Shown: positions 54,196 through 63,312 of the stretch, piece by piece | How the letters are laid out: every line of letters begins with the position of its first letter | Numbering within the stretch: the first letter of the stretch is position 1 | Assembly: GCF_025857195.1 (NCBI RefSeq) | Contig: NZ_CP109788.1 | Span: 291,523-355,522, forward strand | Length of the DNA stretch: 64,000 nucleotides | Reading direction: 5' to 3' | Source of the DNA: Leisingera thetidis | GTDB lineage: Bacteria > Pseudomonadota > Alphaproteobacteria > Rhodobacterales > Rhodobacteraceae | Program-made: the position numbers and the translations under genes | Notes under the pieces: model-generated | The model's input: only the letters and a program-made list of their open reading frames with translations | The model's database searches: none | Told to the model about the DNA's origin: nothing

Positions 54196-55484
54196 GACAG
54201 GGCCTCTTGTTCGGGGTTGGAAGACAGGCGCCCGGCGGCCAGCGCGCTGAGCGCCACCATCACCGCTGCGGTTCCCAGGCAGGCGGCCACCCCGCCCAGC
54301 TGGTAGGTGAGGCCGGACAGCACGGTGCCCATCAGGCGCCCGCCCGCATTCGCCATGTAGTAAAAGCCCACATCCATGGTGACCCGCTCATCCTTGGAAA
54401 ACGCAAGGATCAGGTAGGAATGCAGCGAGGAATTGACCGCAAACAGCCCGCCAAAGACCAGAAGCCCGACAACCAGCAGCACCGTGAGCCAGGGCGCGGG
54501 CTGCCCCGCGGCCAGCACGGCCACGGCCAGAACGGCGGGCAGGACAGCCAGCATTGCGGCCCATGTCCGGGCAGCCGCGATCAGTTCGCCCTCGCTGCGG
54601 GATGCGGCCTTCAGAAGGCGCGGCGCGGACGCCTGCACGGCGCCGTAAAAGATGATCCAGACCGCCATGAAGGTGCCGATCAGGAAGAATGCGGCGCGGT
54701 TGCCCGCTTCGCTGCCGTCCGAGAAAACGGCGTAGAAATAGACCGGGATGCCAACCACGAACCAGACGTCCCGGGCGCCGAACAGGAACACCCGCGCCGC
54801 CGACAGCCAGTTGATGTTGGCGGATTTCGAAAACACCTCGGAAAACTTCGCACCCTTCCGTCCCCGCGGCAGGCCAGCAGGCATCGAAACCAGGACCGCT
54901 GCAAGGATCACCGCCAGCACCGCAGCCATGCCAAGGGTCGCCCAGGTAAATCCCGCCACCGCCAAAAGACCCGCGCCCAGCAGAAAGCCGACCCCCTTGA
55001 CCGCATTCTTGGACCCGGTCAGCACGGCTACCCAGCGGAACAGCCCGTCGCCCTCCTTGGGCGCCAGCAGCTTGACGGCGGATTTGGAGGCCATCTTGGC
55101 CAGATCCTTGGCCACGCCCGAAAGCCCCTGCACCGCCATGACAAATGCCACCGATGCGGCAATCTGCCAGTTCGGGTCCAGCTGCGCCAGCGCCACCAGC
55201 GCCGCCACTTGCAGGCCAAGGCCCGCGTAGAGCGTCGCCGTCAGTCCGAACCGGGCCGCGATCCAGCCGGCGGACAGGTTGGTGGCCATGCCCGCAACCT
55301 CATACAGGACAAACAGATAGGCCAGCTGCACCGGGCTGAAGCCCAGCGTGTGGAAATGCAGCAGCACCAGCATCCGCAGGGCGCCGTCGGTCAGCATAAA
55401 GGCCCAGTACGACGCGGTGACCGCTGCATAGGCCCGCAGCCCGCTCGGCGGGCCGCCTTCGGGTTTCGGGCCGGGAGATGTCAC
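54192..55484 (-). CDS. arsJ: ArsJ-like major facilitator efflux protein (organoarsenical)
   Basis: 430 residues, about twelve membrane segments, MFS type ([20 protein letters not shown] near the start). Its start overlaps the stop of a dedicated glyceraldehyde-3-phosphate dehydrogenase, the defining ArsJ context. In the known system GAPDH forms 1-arseno-3-phosphoglycerate from arsenate and ArsJ exports it, after which it decays to release arsenate outside. The assignment relies on this pairing as much as on sequence. Confidence 0.88.
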   Translation of the reverse strand: MTSPGPKPEGGPPSGLRAYAAVTASYWAFMLTDGALRMLVLLHFHTLGFSPVQLAYLFVLYEVAGMATNLSAGWIAARFGLTATLYAGLGLQVAALVALAQLDPNWQIAASVAFVMAVQGLSGVAKDLAKMASKSAVKLLAPKEGDGLFRWVAVLTGSKNAVKGVGFLLGAGLLAVAGFTWATLGMAAVLAVILAAVLVSMPAGLPRGRKGAKFSEVFSKSANINWLSAARVFLFGARDVWFVVGIPVYFYAVFSDGSEAGNRAAFFLIGTFMAVWIIFYGAVQASAPRLLKAASRSEGELIAAARTWAAMLAVLPAVLAVAVLAAGQPAPWLTVLLVVGLLVFGGLFAVNSSLHSYLILAFSKDERVTMDVGFYYMANAGGRLMGTVLSGLTYQLGGVAACLGTAAVMVALSALAAGRLSSNPEQEALS

Positions 55485-56479
55485 AGGCTTTCACCCACCA
55501 TGCGGGCCACATCCACCAGCCGGTGCGCATAACCCATTTCGTTGTCGTACCAGGCGTAGACCTTCACTTGGGTGCCGTTCACAACCATGGTCGAGGGCGC
55601 ATCCACGATCACAGACCGCGTATCGTTGGTGTAGTCCGCGGAGACCAGCGGCCGTTCCTCATAGCCGAGAATGCCTGCCAGCGGGCCATCCGCGGCGGTC
55701 TTGAACAGGGCGTTCACCTCTTCAGCGCTGGTTTCGCGCGCCAGCTCGAACACGCAGTCGGTGATCGAAGCGTTCAGCAGCGGCACCCGCACCGCATGGC
55801 CGTTCAGCTTGCCCTTCAGCTCCGGGTAGATCAGCGTGATCGCGGTGGCGCTGCCCGTGGTCGTGGGGATCAGCGAGTTCAGCGCCGACCGCGCCCGGCG
55901 CAGATCCTTGGCGGGCCGGTCGACGATGGTCTGGGTGTTGGTCACATCATGGATCGTGGTGATCGAGCCGTGCCTGATGCCGATTGCCTCGTGCAGGACC
56001 TTCACCACCGGCGCCAGGCAGTTGGTGGTGCAGCTGGCGGCAGTCACGATGCGGTGACGCCCAGGCGCGTACGTGCCCTGGTTCACGCCATAGACGATGT
56101 TGGCTGCATCGCCGTCCTTGACGGGGGCGGAGACCACCACCTTTTTCACACCGGCATCGAAATAGGGCGCCAGCTTTGCCTCGGTTTTAAAGGCGCCCGT
56201 GCAGTCGATCACCACATCCACGCCCTCCAGCGGCAGATCCTCGATCCGGCGTTCGCAATGAACCGGCAGGCGGGTGCCGCCGATGGTGACACTGTTCTCA
56301 GCAAAGCCAAAATCAGCCTGCCAGCGGCCGTGGACCGTATCGAATTCCAGCAGATGGGCGTGCATCTCGGGCGAGCCAACCGCATCATTGATCCAGGCAA
56401 TCTGCGCACCGCTCTCCAGCAGGGGTTTCAGGGCGAGCTTTCCCATCCGGCCAAGGCCGTTCAACGCGTATACAGTCAT
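55481..56479 (-). CDS. ArsJ-associated glyceraldehyde-3-phosphate dehydrogenase
   Basis: 332 residues, normal GAPDH length. The N-terminal NAD site is [20 protein letters not shown] and the catalytic Cys is in [16 protein letters not shown] (about 148). [19 protein letters not shown] near the end is the standard GAPDH terminus. The first motif reads NGLGRMG where housekeeping enzymes have NGFGRIG, and the gene is tied to arsJ by ATGA overlap, so it is the arsenate-detoxifying paralogue rather than the glycolytic enzyme. Confidence 0.9.
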   Translation of the reverse strand: MTVYALNGLGRMGKLALKPLLESGAQIAWINDAVGSPEMHAHLLEFDTVHGRWQADFGFAENSVTIGGTRLPVHCERRIEDLPLEGVDVVIDCTGAFKTEAKLAPYFDAGVKKVVVSAPVKDGDAANIVYGVNQGTYAPGRHRIVTAASCTTNCLAPVVKVLHEAIGIRHGSITTIHDVTNTQTIVDRPAKDLRRARSALNSLIPTTTGSATAITLIYPELKGKLNGHAVRVPLLNASITDCVFELARETSAEEVNALFKTAADGPLAGILGYEERPLVSADYTNDTRSVIVDAPSTMVVNGTQVKVYAWYDNEMGYAHRLVDVARMVGESL

Positions 56480-56521
56480 GGTCTTTCCTTTGTTTGCAGG
56501 GCGGCCGGGCCGCAGGTCCGG

Positions 56522-57352
56522 TCAGTGGTTCAGGGCGATGCCGTCGACAGCTTTTTGCAGTGAAATGCGGTCCAGCTCGGCGATGGGCAATGCGGCAAAG
56601 GCCTGGATCCGGTTCTTGAGGGTGCCGTAGGCCTGCTGAAAGGCGAGGCTCTTTTCGGCATCGCTGCCGTCGGCCTTGACCGGGTCCGGCATGCCCCAGT
56701 GACCGGAAATCGGCTGCCCATCCCATGCCGGGCATTCCTCGTTTGCGGCCTGATCGCAGACGGTGAAAACGAAGTCGAACGCGGGTGCCGTTTCGCCGGT
56801 GAACTCGCTGACGTTCTTGGCGCGCAGGCTGTCCACGTCATGTCCCTTGCCGCGCAGGACTTCGATGGCAAACGGGTTCAGTTCGGAAGAGGGCCTGGTG
56901 CCGGCAGAGTGCACATTGAACCGCTCGCCGCCGATACTGCGCAGCAGCGTTTCGGCAAAGATCGAGCGGGCAGAATTGCCGGTGCAGATAAACAGCACGT
57001 TATACCGCGGGTCTGTCATGGATGGATCCTTCGGGTTCGGGCCAGGCTGGACAGGCAGGCACAGCTCCGGACGTCCCCGGCAGCAGTCAAGCCACAGCGC
57101 ATCCAGTGTTTCCCGGATTCCGCCCATATCAGCCCGGTAGTAAAGCCAGGTGCCTTCGCGGGTCTGCGTCACCAATCCTGCCTGCATCAAAGCAGAAAGA
57201 TAGGACGACAAAGTGCTGGATTTCACGTCCAGCGCCGAAGCGATTTCCCCAGCGGGGACCTGGTCGGGGAACCGGCGCATCAGCAGCCGGAACACCGAAA
57301 GGCGCTGGGGGTGCCCCAAGACAGCGAGGCGGAGGGGAATCGTTTTTTCCAT
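56522..57352 (-). CDS. ArsR-ArsC fusion: arsenic repressor joined to LMW-type arsenate reductase
   Basis: 276 residues from ATG 57352; a start 24 codons earlier is possible but less likely. Residues 1-105 are an ArsR winged helix (LAVLGHPQRLSVFRLLMRRF, then DVKSSTLSSYLSALMQAGLV) with a Cys cluster DCCRGRPELC that could bind arsenite. From about 110 the low-molecular-weight phosphatase fold begins: YNVLFICTGNSARSIFAETL with the CX5R active site, FVFTVCDQAANEECP and a DP loop (GMPDPVKADG). An internal ATG (57019) could make the reductase alone. It heads the operon and would sense arsenite and reduce arsenate in one protein. Confidence 0.88.
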   Translation of the reverse strand: MEKTIPLRLAVLGHPQRLSVFRLLMRRFPDQVPAGEIASALDVKSSTLSSYLSALMQAGLVTQTREGTWLYYRADMGGIRETLDALWLDCCRGRPELCLPVQPGPNPKDPSMTDPRYNVLFICTGNSARSIFAETLLRSIGGERFNVHSAGTRPSSELNPFAIEVLRGKGHDVDSLRAKNVSEFTGETAPAFDFVFTVCDQAANEECPAWDGQPISGHWGMPDPVKADGSDAEKSLAFQQAYGTLKNRIQAFAALPIAELDRISLQKAVDGIALNH

Positions 57353-57786
57353 ATTTCGGGTTTTATCAAAATTACGGGGCTGAACAAGAGAGAACGTGAA
57401 CTCGGCGGCAGCTTTCCAGCCCATCCAGCAGCAATTGCCCGTTTGTCAGGCGGCGTTTTCTCACCAAGACAGGAAGCCGGCTGCGAAAACCGCCGCCAAC
57501 GACGATGCCGCATCACACCGGAGGGCGAAGGATTTGCCGGTCGGGACGGCTTCCGGCAAACCAACGCAGGCCACAGCGGCCGCAGCAGGCAAGCGCGCGG
57601 CAATGGTTTCAATGTGCAAATGCGGCACTCCGGCGATGATCGCGAAGACCGCGCCTTGCGGCAATGCAATTGCCGCGTTTGTCCGCCCTGCCGGCCCATC
57701 GGACTTGATCGAGCCGATGGCAAGGTCCCGGAGCCGCGGGTGCAGCAGGGACAGCCTGTGCCCAAAAACGCGCGCGGATCAGGTTA
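57353..57786. other. Gap between ars operon and sulfatase gene, possible decayed gene
   Basis: The 57353-57425 part should hold the ars promoter; ATTTTGATAAAACCCGAAAT (near 57356-57375, minus strand) is the A+T-rich stretch expected there. 57461-57720 reads on the minus strand as a hydrophobic, codon-balanced frame (GAVFAIIAGVPHLHIETIAA) without a start or recognisable family. No terminator for the sulfatase gene was found. Confidence 0.3.
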
Positions 57787-59430
57787 TCAGGACGGTTTGC
57801 GCAGCGGGCCGGCACTGCGTTCGGCTTGGTCCAGAACCTCATGCAGTTCGTGCTCGTTGCGATAACCGATCAGGATGCCCGCCTTGGCTTCGCCCAGGCT
57901 TGCGTCGCGCGCGGCAATCTGGGCATCCGATATGGTCGTGCGCTGGGACGTCCGCCGGGTCCAGCCGAAGAACAGCTGCTCGAGACGGGCAAGTTCCTCC
58001 GCAAAGGCCGGATCCGCGCCCAGATCGGCCAACTCGCCAGGATCGGTTTCGAGATCGAAGAGCATGGGCCGGAAACCTTCGGCATAGATGTACTTCCATC
58101 GTCCGTCGAACAGCATTGTCAGCTTGGCGCTCCGGACCTCGACTCCGAGACGCTTGCGGACATCCCGCATCGAGTAATCGTACTCGGACACCGCGAAATC
58201 CCGCACTTTGCCTGCCTCGCCAAACAGGATCGGCCGCAGTGACTGGCCTTCGATGATATGAGGCACGGCGGCGCCGCCGAAATAGTCCAGGATCGTAGGC
58301 ACGACATCGATTGCTTCAACCAGCGCCGAAGACGTCATGCCGCGCGTCGCGTCCGCCTCGGGGCTGGGATCGACGACGATCATCGGGATGCGGGCGGAGG
58401 GGTCGTGGAACAGTTCCTTTTCCCCCATCCAGTGATCCCCCAAATAGTCGCCATGATCCGAGGTGAAAACGATCATCGTCTCGTCCGCGATCCCCTGCTC
58501 TTCGATGAAAGCCATCATCCGGCCGATCTGATCGTCGAGCTGCTTGATGAGCCCCATGTAGGCGGTCAGAACCCGGGTGCGGGCCGTATCGTCGCTGAAG
58601 GCGCGCGAAACACGCTCTTCCATGAAAGCGCCGTAGACCGGGTGCGGGTCACGTTTTTCGGCCTCGCTGCGCATCGGCTCCAGATGGGCCTCGGGACCGA
58701 ACATGTCATGGTAAGGGGCCGGGACGATATAGGGCCAGTGCGGCTTGATGTAGCTGAGGTGCAGGCACCACGGAGTGCTGCCGGCCTCGCGGATGAAATC
58801 CATCGCCCGCCCGGTGATATAGGGCGTTTCGCTGTCCTCGTCGGCGGCCCGCGCGGGTTTGTCGGCGTTTTCAAGGAACCAACCGCTCAGGATATTCCCG
58901 TGCTCGTCCTCGGCGCTGTTGGCGACGCTGTGCCATGGGTTGCCGTCCGGCCAGCCGCGCTCTTCCATATAGGCGTCATAGGCTGCGTTGCGCGGGTAGC
59001 GGGGCCCGTCCGGGTGCAGCCCGTCGTCCCGCTCATAGGGTTCGAACCCGCATTCCGACACGCGTACGCCGATCTCGCTGTCCGGCGACAGGCCAAGGCG
59101 GCGCAGTCCTTCGACATCGGCGGTCATATGGGTCTTGCCGCAAAGCGCCGTGCGCACGCCCAGCGGGCGCAGGTGATCGCCCAGTGTCATCTCGCCCACC
59201 TTCAGCGGGATGTTGTTCCAGGTGGAGCCGTGAGAGCTGACGTAGCGCCCGGTGTAAAACGACATCCGGGAAGGGCCGCAGATCGGGGATTGCACGTAGG
59301 CCCGGTCGAAGAGCATGCCGCGCGCGGCGAGCCGGTCGATATGCGGCGTGGGCAGATGCGGGTGCCCGGTACAGGAGAGGTAATCCCACCGGAGCTGATC
59401 GCACATGATGAAGAGGACGTTTTTGGACAT
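57787..59430 (-). CDS. Sulfatase/phosphonate monoester hydrolase family enzyme
   Basis: 547 residues of the alkaline-phosphatase-like sulfatase family. The N-terminus KNVLFIMCDQLRWDYL provides the first metal Asp, and SPICGPSRMSFYTGR (about 48-62) contains the C-x-P-S-R signature in which the Cys becomes formylglycine. GKTHMTADV, VFTSDHGDYLGDH (second metal Asp and His) and MGEKELFHDPS (Lys) complete the site. It should cleave a sulfate ester or phosphonate/phosphate monoester. No export signal is seen, so it acts in the cytoplasm on an imported substrate, matching the adjacent TAXI-TRAP transporter. Substrate unknown. Confidence 0.85.
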   Translation of the reverse strand: MSKNVLFIMCDQLRWDYLSCTGHPHLPTPHIDRLAARGMLFDRAYVQSPICGPSRMSFYTGRYVSSHGSTWNNIPLKVGEMTLGDHLRPLGVRTALCGKTHMTADVEGLRRLGLSPDSEIGVRVSECGFEPYERDDGLHPDGPRYPRNAAYDAYMEERGWPDGNPWHSVANSAEDEHGNILSGWFLENADKPARAADEDSETPYITGRAMDFIREAGSTPWCLHLSYIKPHWPYIVPAPYHDMFGPEAHLEPMRSEAEKRDPHPVYGAFMEERVSRAFSDDTARTRVLTAYMGLIKQLDDQIGRMMAFIEEQGIADETMIVFTSDHGDYLGDHWMGEKELFHDPSARIPMIVVDPSPEADATRGMTSSALVEAIDVVPTILDYFGGAAVPHIIEGQSLRPILFGEAGKVRDFAVSEYDYSMRDVRKRLGVEVRSAKLTMLFDGRWKYIYAEGFRPMLFDLETDPGELADLGADPAFAEELARLEQLFFGWTRRTSQRTTISDAQIAARDASLGEAKAGILIGYRNEHELHEVLDQAERSAGPLRKPS

Positions 59431-59487
59431 GAGGGGCAGACCACCTGAAGTCGTGGCCGGGGCAGTGTCCCCCCGGCCGGTTTCTGT

Positions 59488-60519
59488 TTACATGCGGGCG
59501 ATGCCAGGGATCTCCACTCCCAGCTCCTCAAGCGCGCGCAGCGACCCCGGATGCAACGGCATGTTGAGGTCGGCCACCGCCGCTGCCGGCGTGACCGCCT
59601 TGAGCCATGGGGCGCTTTCGCCCATCTCCTCAACGCCCGCAAAGAAGGTCTTTGTCATCTGGTAGATCATCTCATCGTCGGCCTCTTCGTTGGTGACGAT
59701 GCCGACCGTGACGCGCAGGGTGGTCACGTCGTCTTCGTTCTTCTGGTTCGCGCCGTAGACCCCCGCGGGCAAGGTGGCCAGCCCGAAACCGGGACGGTCC
59801 GCCAGCGCCTTTACCCCTTCGGAGCCGAGCTGGTGCTCGGGAAGGCCCAGGAAGCGGATCGGGTTCGTCACTGCGATCTGCGTCAGCACCGGGCTGGGGG
59901 CGTTGGTCGGATTGCAATAGACGTCGAGGTTGCCATCCTGGAACGAGGCTGCCGCCGCATCCCAGCCCAGCTTGACGGCCTCGTAATCCGTGCCGGCTTC
60001 CAGCCCGGCCACGGCCTTGAACAGCCGCTCCATCGTGGCATAGGCCGCGCCGCCGGGAGGGCCGAGAAACACCCGCTTGCCGCGAACGTCTTCGAGCGAT
60101 CTGATGCCTGAGGTTTCATAGACCGCGATGTGGTAGACCCCCATTGGGAAATTCAGCACGGTGCGCATTTTCCTGGCCAGCTCCGGCGCTTGATCGAGCT
60201 TGGCGAACATCGCCTTCTGGTTGGACATCAACGCGTGTATGGCCGGCGAAGACATGCAGAACTGCGTCTTGCCCATCGCCACTTCCAGCACGTGGCGGGT
60301 GGCCGCGCCGGTGGCGTTGATTTGGATTTCATAGTCCGGCAGCTCGCGATTGATGATATTGGCAAATGTCGTCATCACCAGGTTCGGGCTGGTGCCCGGC
60401 CCAAGCGTGGACATTCGCAGCAGTTCCTTGGCCAATGCCACACGCGGCAGCATCGCGGCGGACGCCGCAGCGGCGGCGCCGGCCAGAACGGTCCGGCGAT
60501 CAAGTTTGGCGGATTTCAT
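59488..60519 (-). CDS. TAXI-family TRAP transporter substrate-binding protein
   Basis: 343 residues. The signal segment DRRTVLAGAAAAASAAMLPR then VALA looks Tat-like, giving a periplasmic protein. The mature part has the TAXI pattern: STLGPGTSPNLVMTTFANII, LEDVRGKRVFLGPPGGAAYA and TLPAGVYGANQKNEDDVTTL. It delivers an organic anion to the fused TRAP permease 19 bp upstream. GGAGGACCACCCC precedes the ATG. Confidence 0.9.
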   Translation of the reverse strand: MKSAKLDRRTVLAGAAAAASAAMLPRVALAKELLRMSTLGPGTSPNLVMTTFANIINRELPDYEIQINATGAATRHVLEVAMGKTQFCMSSPAIHALMSNQKAMFAKLDQAPELARKMRTVLNFPMGVYHIAVYETSGIRSLEDVRGKRVFLGPPGGAAYATMERLFKAVAGLEAGTDYEAVKLGWDAAAASFQDGNLDVYCNPTNAPSPVLTQIAVTNPIRFLGLPEHQLGSEGVKALADRPGFGLATLPAGVYGANQKNEDDVTTLRVTVGIVTNEEADDEMIYQMTKTFFAGVEEMGESAPWLKAVTPAAAVADLNMPLHPGSLRALEELGVEIPGIARM

Positions 60520-60538
60520 GGGGTGGTCCTCCTTGTCA

Positions 60539-62401
60539 CTATGAGATTTGGTTCTTGGCTGTCAGTTCCAGCCGGTCGAAGAACATCAGGCCCAGGGCTG
60601 CAGCCGCGGCGATCCACGAAACGAAGGGTCCAAAGAAGATCAGGCCGGCCGCGAGCGTGAGCCCGACGGGCGTCATGTACCCCCTGCCGCGGCGCGGATA
60701 GCAGGCGCGCGAAATCAGGATCGTGGCGAGCAGGACAAAGAGTATCGCCTGTGCCGATTGCCCGACAGGAAACCCGGTCCCCAGCAACAGCGCCGGTTTG
60801 TAGATGAAGGCGAAAGGGATGACGAAGCCCGGCAGCGCCAGCCGCGAGGCCTCCAGCGCCGTGGCCATCGGGGCCGCCCCTGCGATCGGGCCTGCGGCAA
60901 AGGCAGCCAGCGCCACGGGCGGCGTGATCGCGGACAGGACCCCGAAATAGAGCACGAACATATGCGTGTGAACGATCGGCACCCCCAGCTTTTGCAGCGA
61001 TGGCCCCATGACCAGCACGATTATCAGGTAGGCCGGGACGGTCGGCATCCCCATGCCCAGCAGCAGGCAGGCGGCCGCCATCAGGCACAACGACAGGATC
61101 AGCTGGTCTTCGGCGAGGCTTGACAGCAGCGAGGCGAAACGCAGGCCGACGCCGGTCAGGTTCAAGACGCCGATGACGATCCCCACCGCGCCGACGATTG
61201 CCACGAGCTGTGCCGAAATCAGCCCCGCGGACCGGATGAACTTCAGCCACGCCTGACCGTTTGTCAGCAAATCGGGCCGGATGGCGAACCCCATGACCGC
61301 CGCCAGCGACACACCGACGAAGCCGGCATAGGCCGGAGAGGCGCCCCTCACCATGGTTACCACGATCCCGGCGAGGGCCACCACGAAGATCGCCACCTGG
61401 ACAAGCTCGCGCCAATTGAAGTCGACTTTAGGGAGGGTTTCCACGGTCAGATCCATGTTGCGCGCGGCGCTGGAGATGGCGACGAAGAGGCCTCCGTAAT
61501 AAAGCAGTGCCGGCACAACGGCAGCGGCGCAGATTGTCAGGTAGGGCACATTCGTCACATCCGCCATGATGAAGGCCACCGCGCCCATGATCGGCGGGGT
61601 GATCTGTCCACCGCTGGACGCCGCGGCTTCCACGGCCCCCGCGAAGCGCGGGGAGAACCCGCGCTTCTTGATGAGCGGAATGGTGATGACACCGGTCCCC
61701 ACCACATTCGCCACCGCAGAGCCGGAGATTGTGCCGAACAGCCCGCTCGCGACGGTTGCCGCCGCCGCAGGGCCGGAGCGCAGCCGCCCGGTGGCGGCCA
61801 GCGCAAGCCGGACCAGCACCAGATCGATGGCAAGCAGTTCCAGCAGCGCTCCGAAAACAATGAAGATCAGGATGGTCGAAACGACCGTGGCCATGGGGCG
61901 GCCGAAGACACCGTCGAAGGAGAACCACAAGACGGTCATCAGTTCTTCGCTCGAAATGCCTGCGTGCCTGAGGAAGCCCGGCGCCAGATGCCCGAAGGCG
62001 CCGTAGACCAGCACGGATCCGGCAACAAGCGCCATGACCAGCCCGACCGACCTGCGCGTCAGTTCTATGACCGCGATCAGGCCGAGAAGGCCCATGAATA
62101 TGTCGGTCGAGGTCAGGAAATAGAGACCGGTCTCTATTTCTTCGGCAGCACCGAAATACTGATAGACGCTCAGCGAAAGAGCAATGGCGGTAAACGCCAG
62201 AAGCGCGCGGTCCCAGAGGCTGTCCGATTGTCCGAACCCCGAAAGGATGACCATCAGGCCGCCGATCAGCAGCATGCCGACGCGCAGGTAGGAGTCCGAG
62301 AACACTCCGAACACGGACACATGCAGGACGGCACCGATGACGGCCAGCGACAACAGCAAGACGGCGCGATCCGCGAGTGCGGACCCGTTGAGATATGGCA
62401 C
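60539..62401 (-). CDS. Fused TRAP transporter permease (4TM-12TM)
   Basis: 620 residues from GTG 62401, preferred because AGGGAGG lies five to six bases upstream; an ATG at 62422 is the alternative. A hydrophobic N-terminal quarter corresponds to the small TRAP subunit and the rest to the large one; AAATVASGLFGTISGSAVAN and AAASSGGQITPPIMGAVAFI are the paired motifs of the large subunit, with MGMPTVPAYLIIVLVMGPSL in the second half. It uses a sodium gradient to import the ligand of the TAXI protein. First gene of the operon, divergent from the IclR regulator. Confidence 0.9.
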   Translation of the reverse strand: MPYLNGSALADRAVLLLSLAVIGAVLHVSVFGVFSDSYLRVGMLLIGGLMVILSGFGQSDSLWDRALLAFTAIALSLSVYQYFGAAEEIETGLYFLTSTDIFMGLLGLIAVIELTRRSVGLVMALVAGSVLVYGAFGHLAPGFLRHAGISSEELMTVLWFSFDGVFGRPMATVVSTILIFIVFGALLELLAIDLVLVRLALAATGRLRSGPAAAATVASGLFGTISGSAVANVVGTGVITIPLIKKRGFSPRFAGAVEAAASSGGQITPPIMGAVAFIMADVTNVPYLTICAAAVVPALLYYGGLFVAISSAARNMDLTVETLPKVDFNWRELVQVAIFVVALAGIVVTMVRGASPAYAGFVGVSLAAVMGFAIRPDLLTNGQAWLKFIRSAGLISAQLVAIVGAVGIVIGVLNLTGVGLRFASLLSSLAEDQLILSLCLMAAACLLLGMGMPTVPAYLIIVLVMGPSLQKLGVPIVHTHMFVLYFGVLSAITPPVALAAFAAGPIAGAAPMATALEASRLALPGFVIPFAFIYKPALLLGTGFPVGQSAQAILFVLLATILISRACYPRRGRGYMTPVGLTLAAGLIFFGPFVSWIAAAAALGLMFFDRLELTAKNQIS

Positions 62402-62506
62402 AGCGACCTCCCTTTTGCGCATGGTTCCAGCACTCCCCGGTCTCCCTTCGAGGCGCTTGGCGCGTGGAACAAAGGTATTGAACAAATGCATCTTAGTCGA
62501 TTTAGT

Positions 62507-62523
62507 GTTTCACCAGGTGGAAC
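62507..62523. promoter_or_regulatory. Palindromic operator candidate before iclR
   Basis: GTTTCACC-A-GGTGGAAC, one mismatch in 8-bp arms. It overlaps the ribosome binding site AGGTGG of the regulator gene, so binding would block its own expression, and it lies in the divergent region shared with the TRAP operon. Confidence 0.5.
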
Positions 62524-62529
62524 GACTTG

Positions 62530-63312
62530 ATGACGAAACTCAACCGATCGATCGACCGCGGGCTGGCTGTCCTTGAGGTGGTGCATGCCTCGGGCACGGT
62601 TTCGCTTGCCGTGCTCGCCGCGCGCACAGGCCTGCCCAAATCAACACTGCTGCGCATCTGCAAAACCTTGGAAGCGCGCCGGTGGCTGCTGCACCGAAAC
62701 AGCGACGGCAATTACCTGCTCGGTTCGGCGTTTCCGCAGGGCGATGGCATGCCCAATCGCGTCGACCGGCTTGTCGGCGCCGCCAAGGAGGAGATTGTAC
62801 GGTTGAGCCGCGACACCGGGCTGGGCAGCGATCTGGCGGCCGGGATCGGCGGCGGGCGGGTGGAGATTGCCGACACCACCCGGAGGTTCCAGGTGCATGG
62901 CGTTTATCCGAACGCCGTGGGCTTTCGTCCCTCGCCGGTATTGTCAGCATTGGGCACAGCCTATCTGTTTGCCCTCTCAGGTGCCGACCGGGCGCTGGCG
63001 CTGCAGGACCTTGCCGGTCGTCTGCCCCGCGAAGATGTAAAAGCACTGCCCGGGATGGCAACTGTCCTGAAGCGCATTGCCGAGCGGGGATATGCGGTCC
63101 GTGCAGCAGGCCACTGGGGCCGGGCAGTGGATTTCGGCGAGTTGCCAGCGGCCATTGCCGTCCCTATCGCCGCGGATCAAGAGCCGGTCGGCGCCGTCAA
63201 TCTGGTATGGAAGGCCACAGACCATTCAGTGGAGGCCGTCGCCAAGGATCACCTCTCGCGGTTGCAGTCGGCGGCGCGCATCATCGGCAGGAACTACGCC
63301 GAGCTGAGCTGA
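62530..63312 (+). CDS. IclR-family transcriptional regulator
   Basis: 260 residues from ATG 62530 (a TTG three bases earlier is also in frame). The N-terminal winged helix is LNRSIDRGLAVLEVVHASGT, then LAVLAARTGLPKSTLLRICK, and the C-terminal effector domain includes AIAVPIAADQEPVGAVNLVW. IclR proteins usually repress or activate a divergent catabolic operon; here that is the TRAP permease, TAXI protein and sulfatase genes, and a palindrome lies between. The effector is unknown but is presumably the sulfatase substrate or product. Confidence 0.9.
   Translation: MTKLNRSIDRGLAVLEVVHASGTVSLAVLAARTGLPKSTLLRICKTLEARRWLLHRNSDGNYLLGSAFPQGDGMPNRVDRLVGAAKEEIVRLSRDTGLGSDLAAGIGGGRVEIADTTRRFQVHGVYPNAVGFRPSPVLSALGTAYLFALSGADRALALQDLAGRLPREDVKALPGMATVLKRIAERGYAVRAAGHWGRAVDFGELPAAIAVPIAADQEPVGAVNLVWKATDHSVEAVAKDHLSRLQSAARIIGRNYAELS

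Noticed and set aside
53290..55532. Long plus-strand frames opposite acr3 and arsJ (338 and 441 codons).
   Set aside because: Low-complexity Gln/Arg/His-rich translations antisense to well-supported membrane proteins.
57461..57720. Minus-strand frame with a hydrophobic segment between ars and sulfatase genes.
   Set aside because: No start codon with a ribosome binding site and no recognisable family; noted only as a possible decayed gene.
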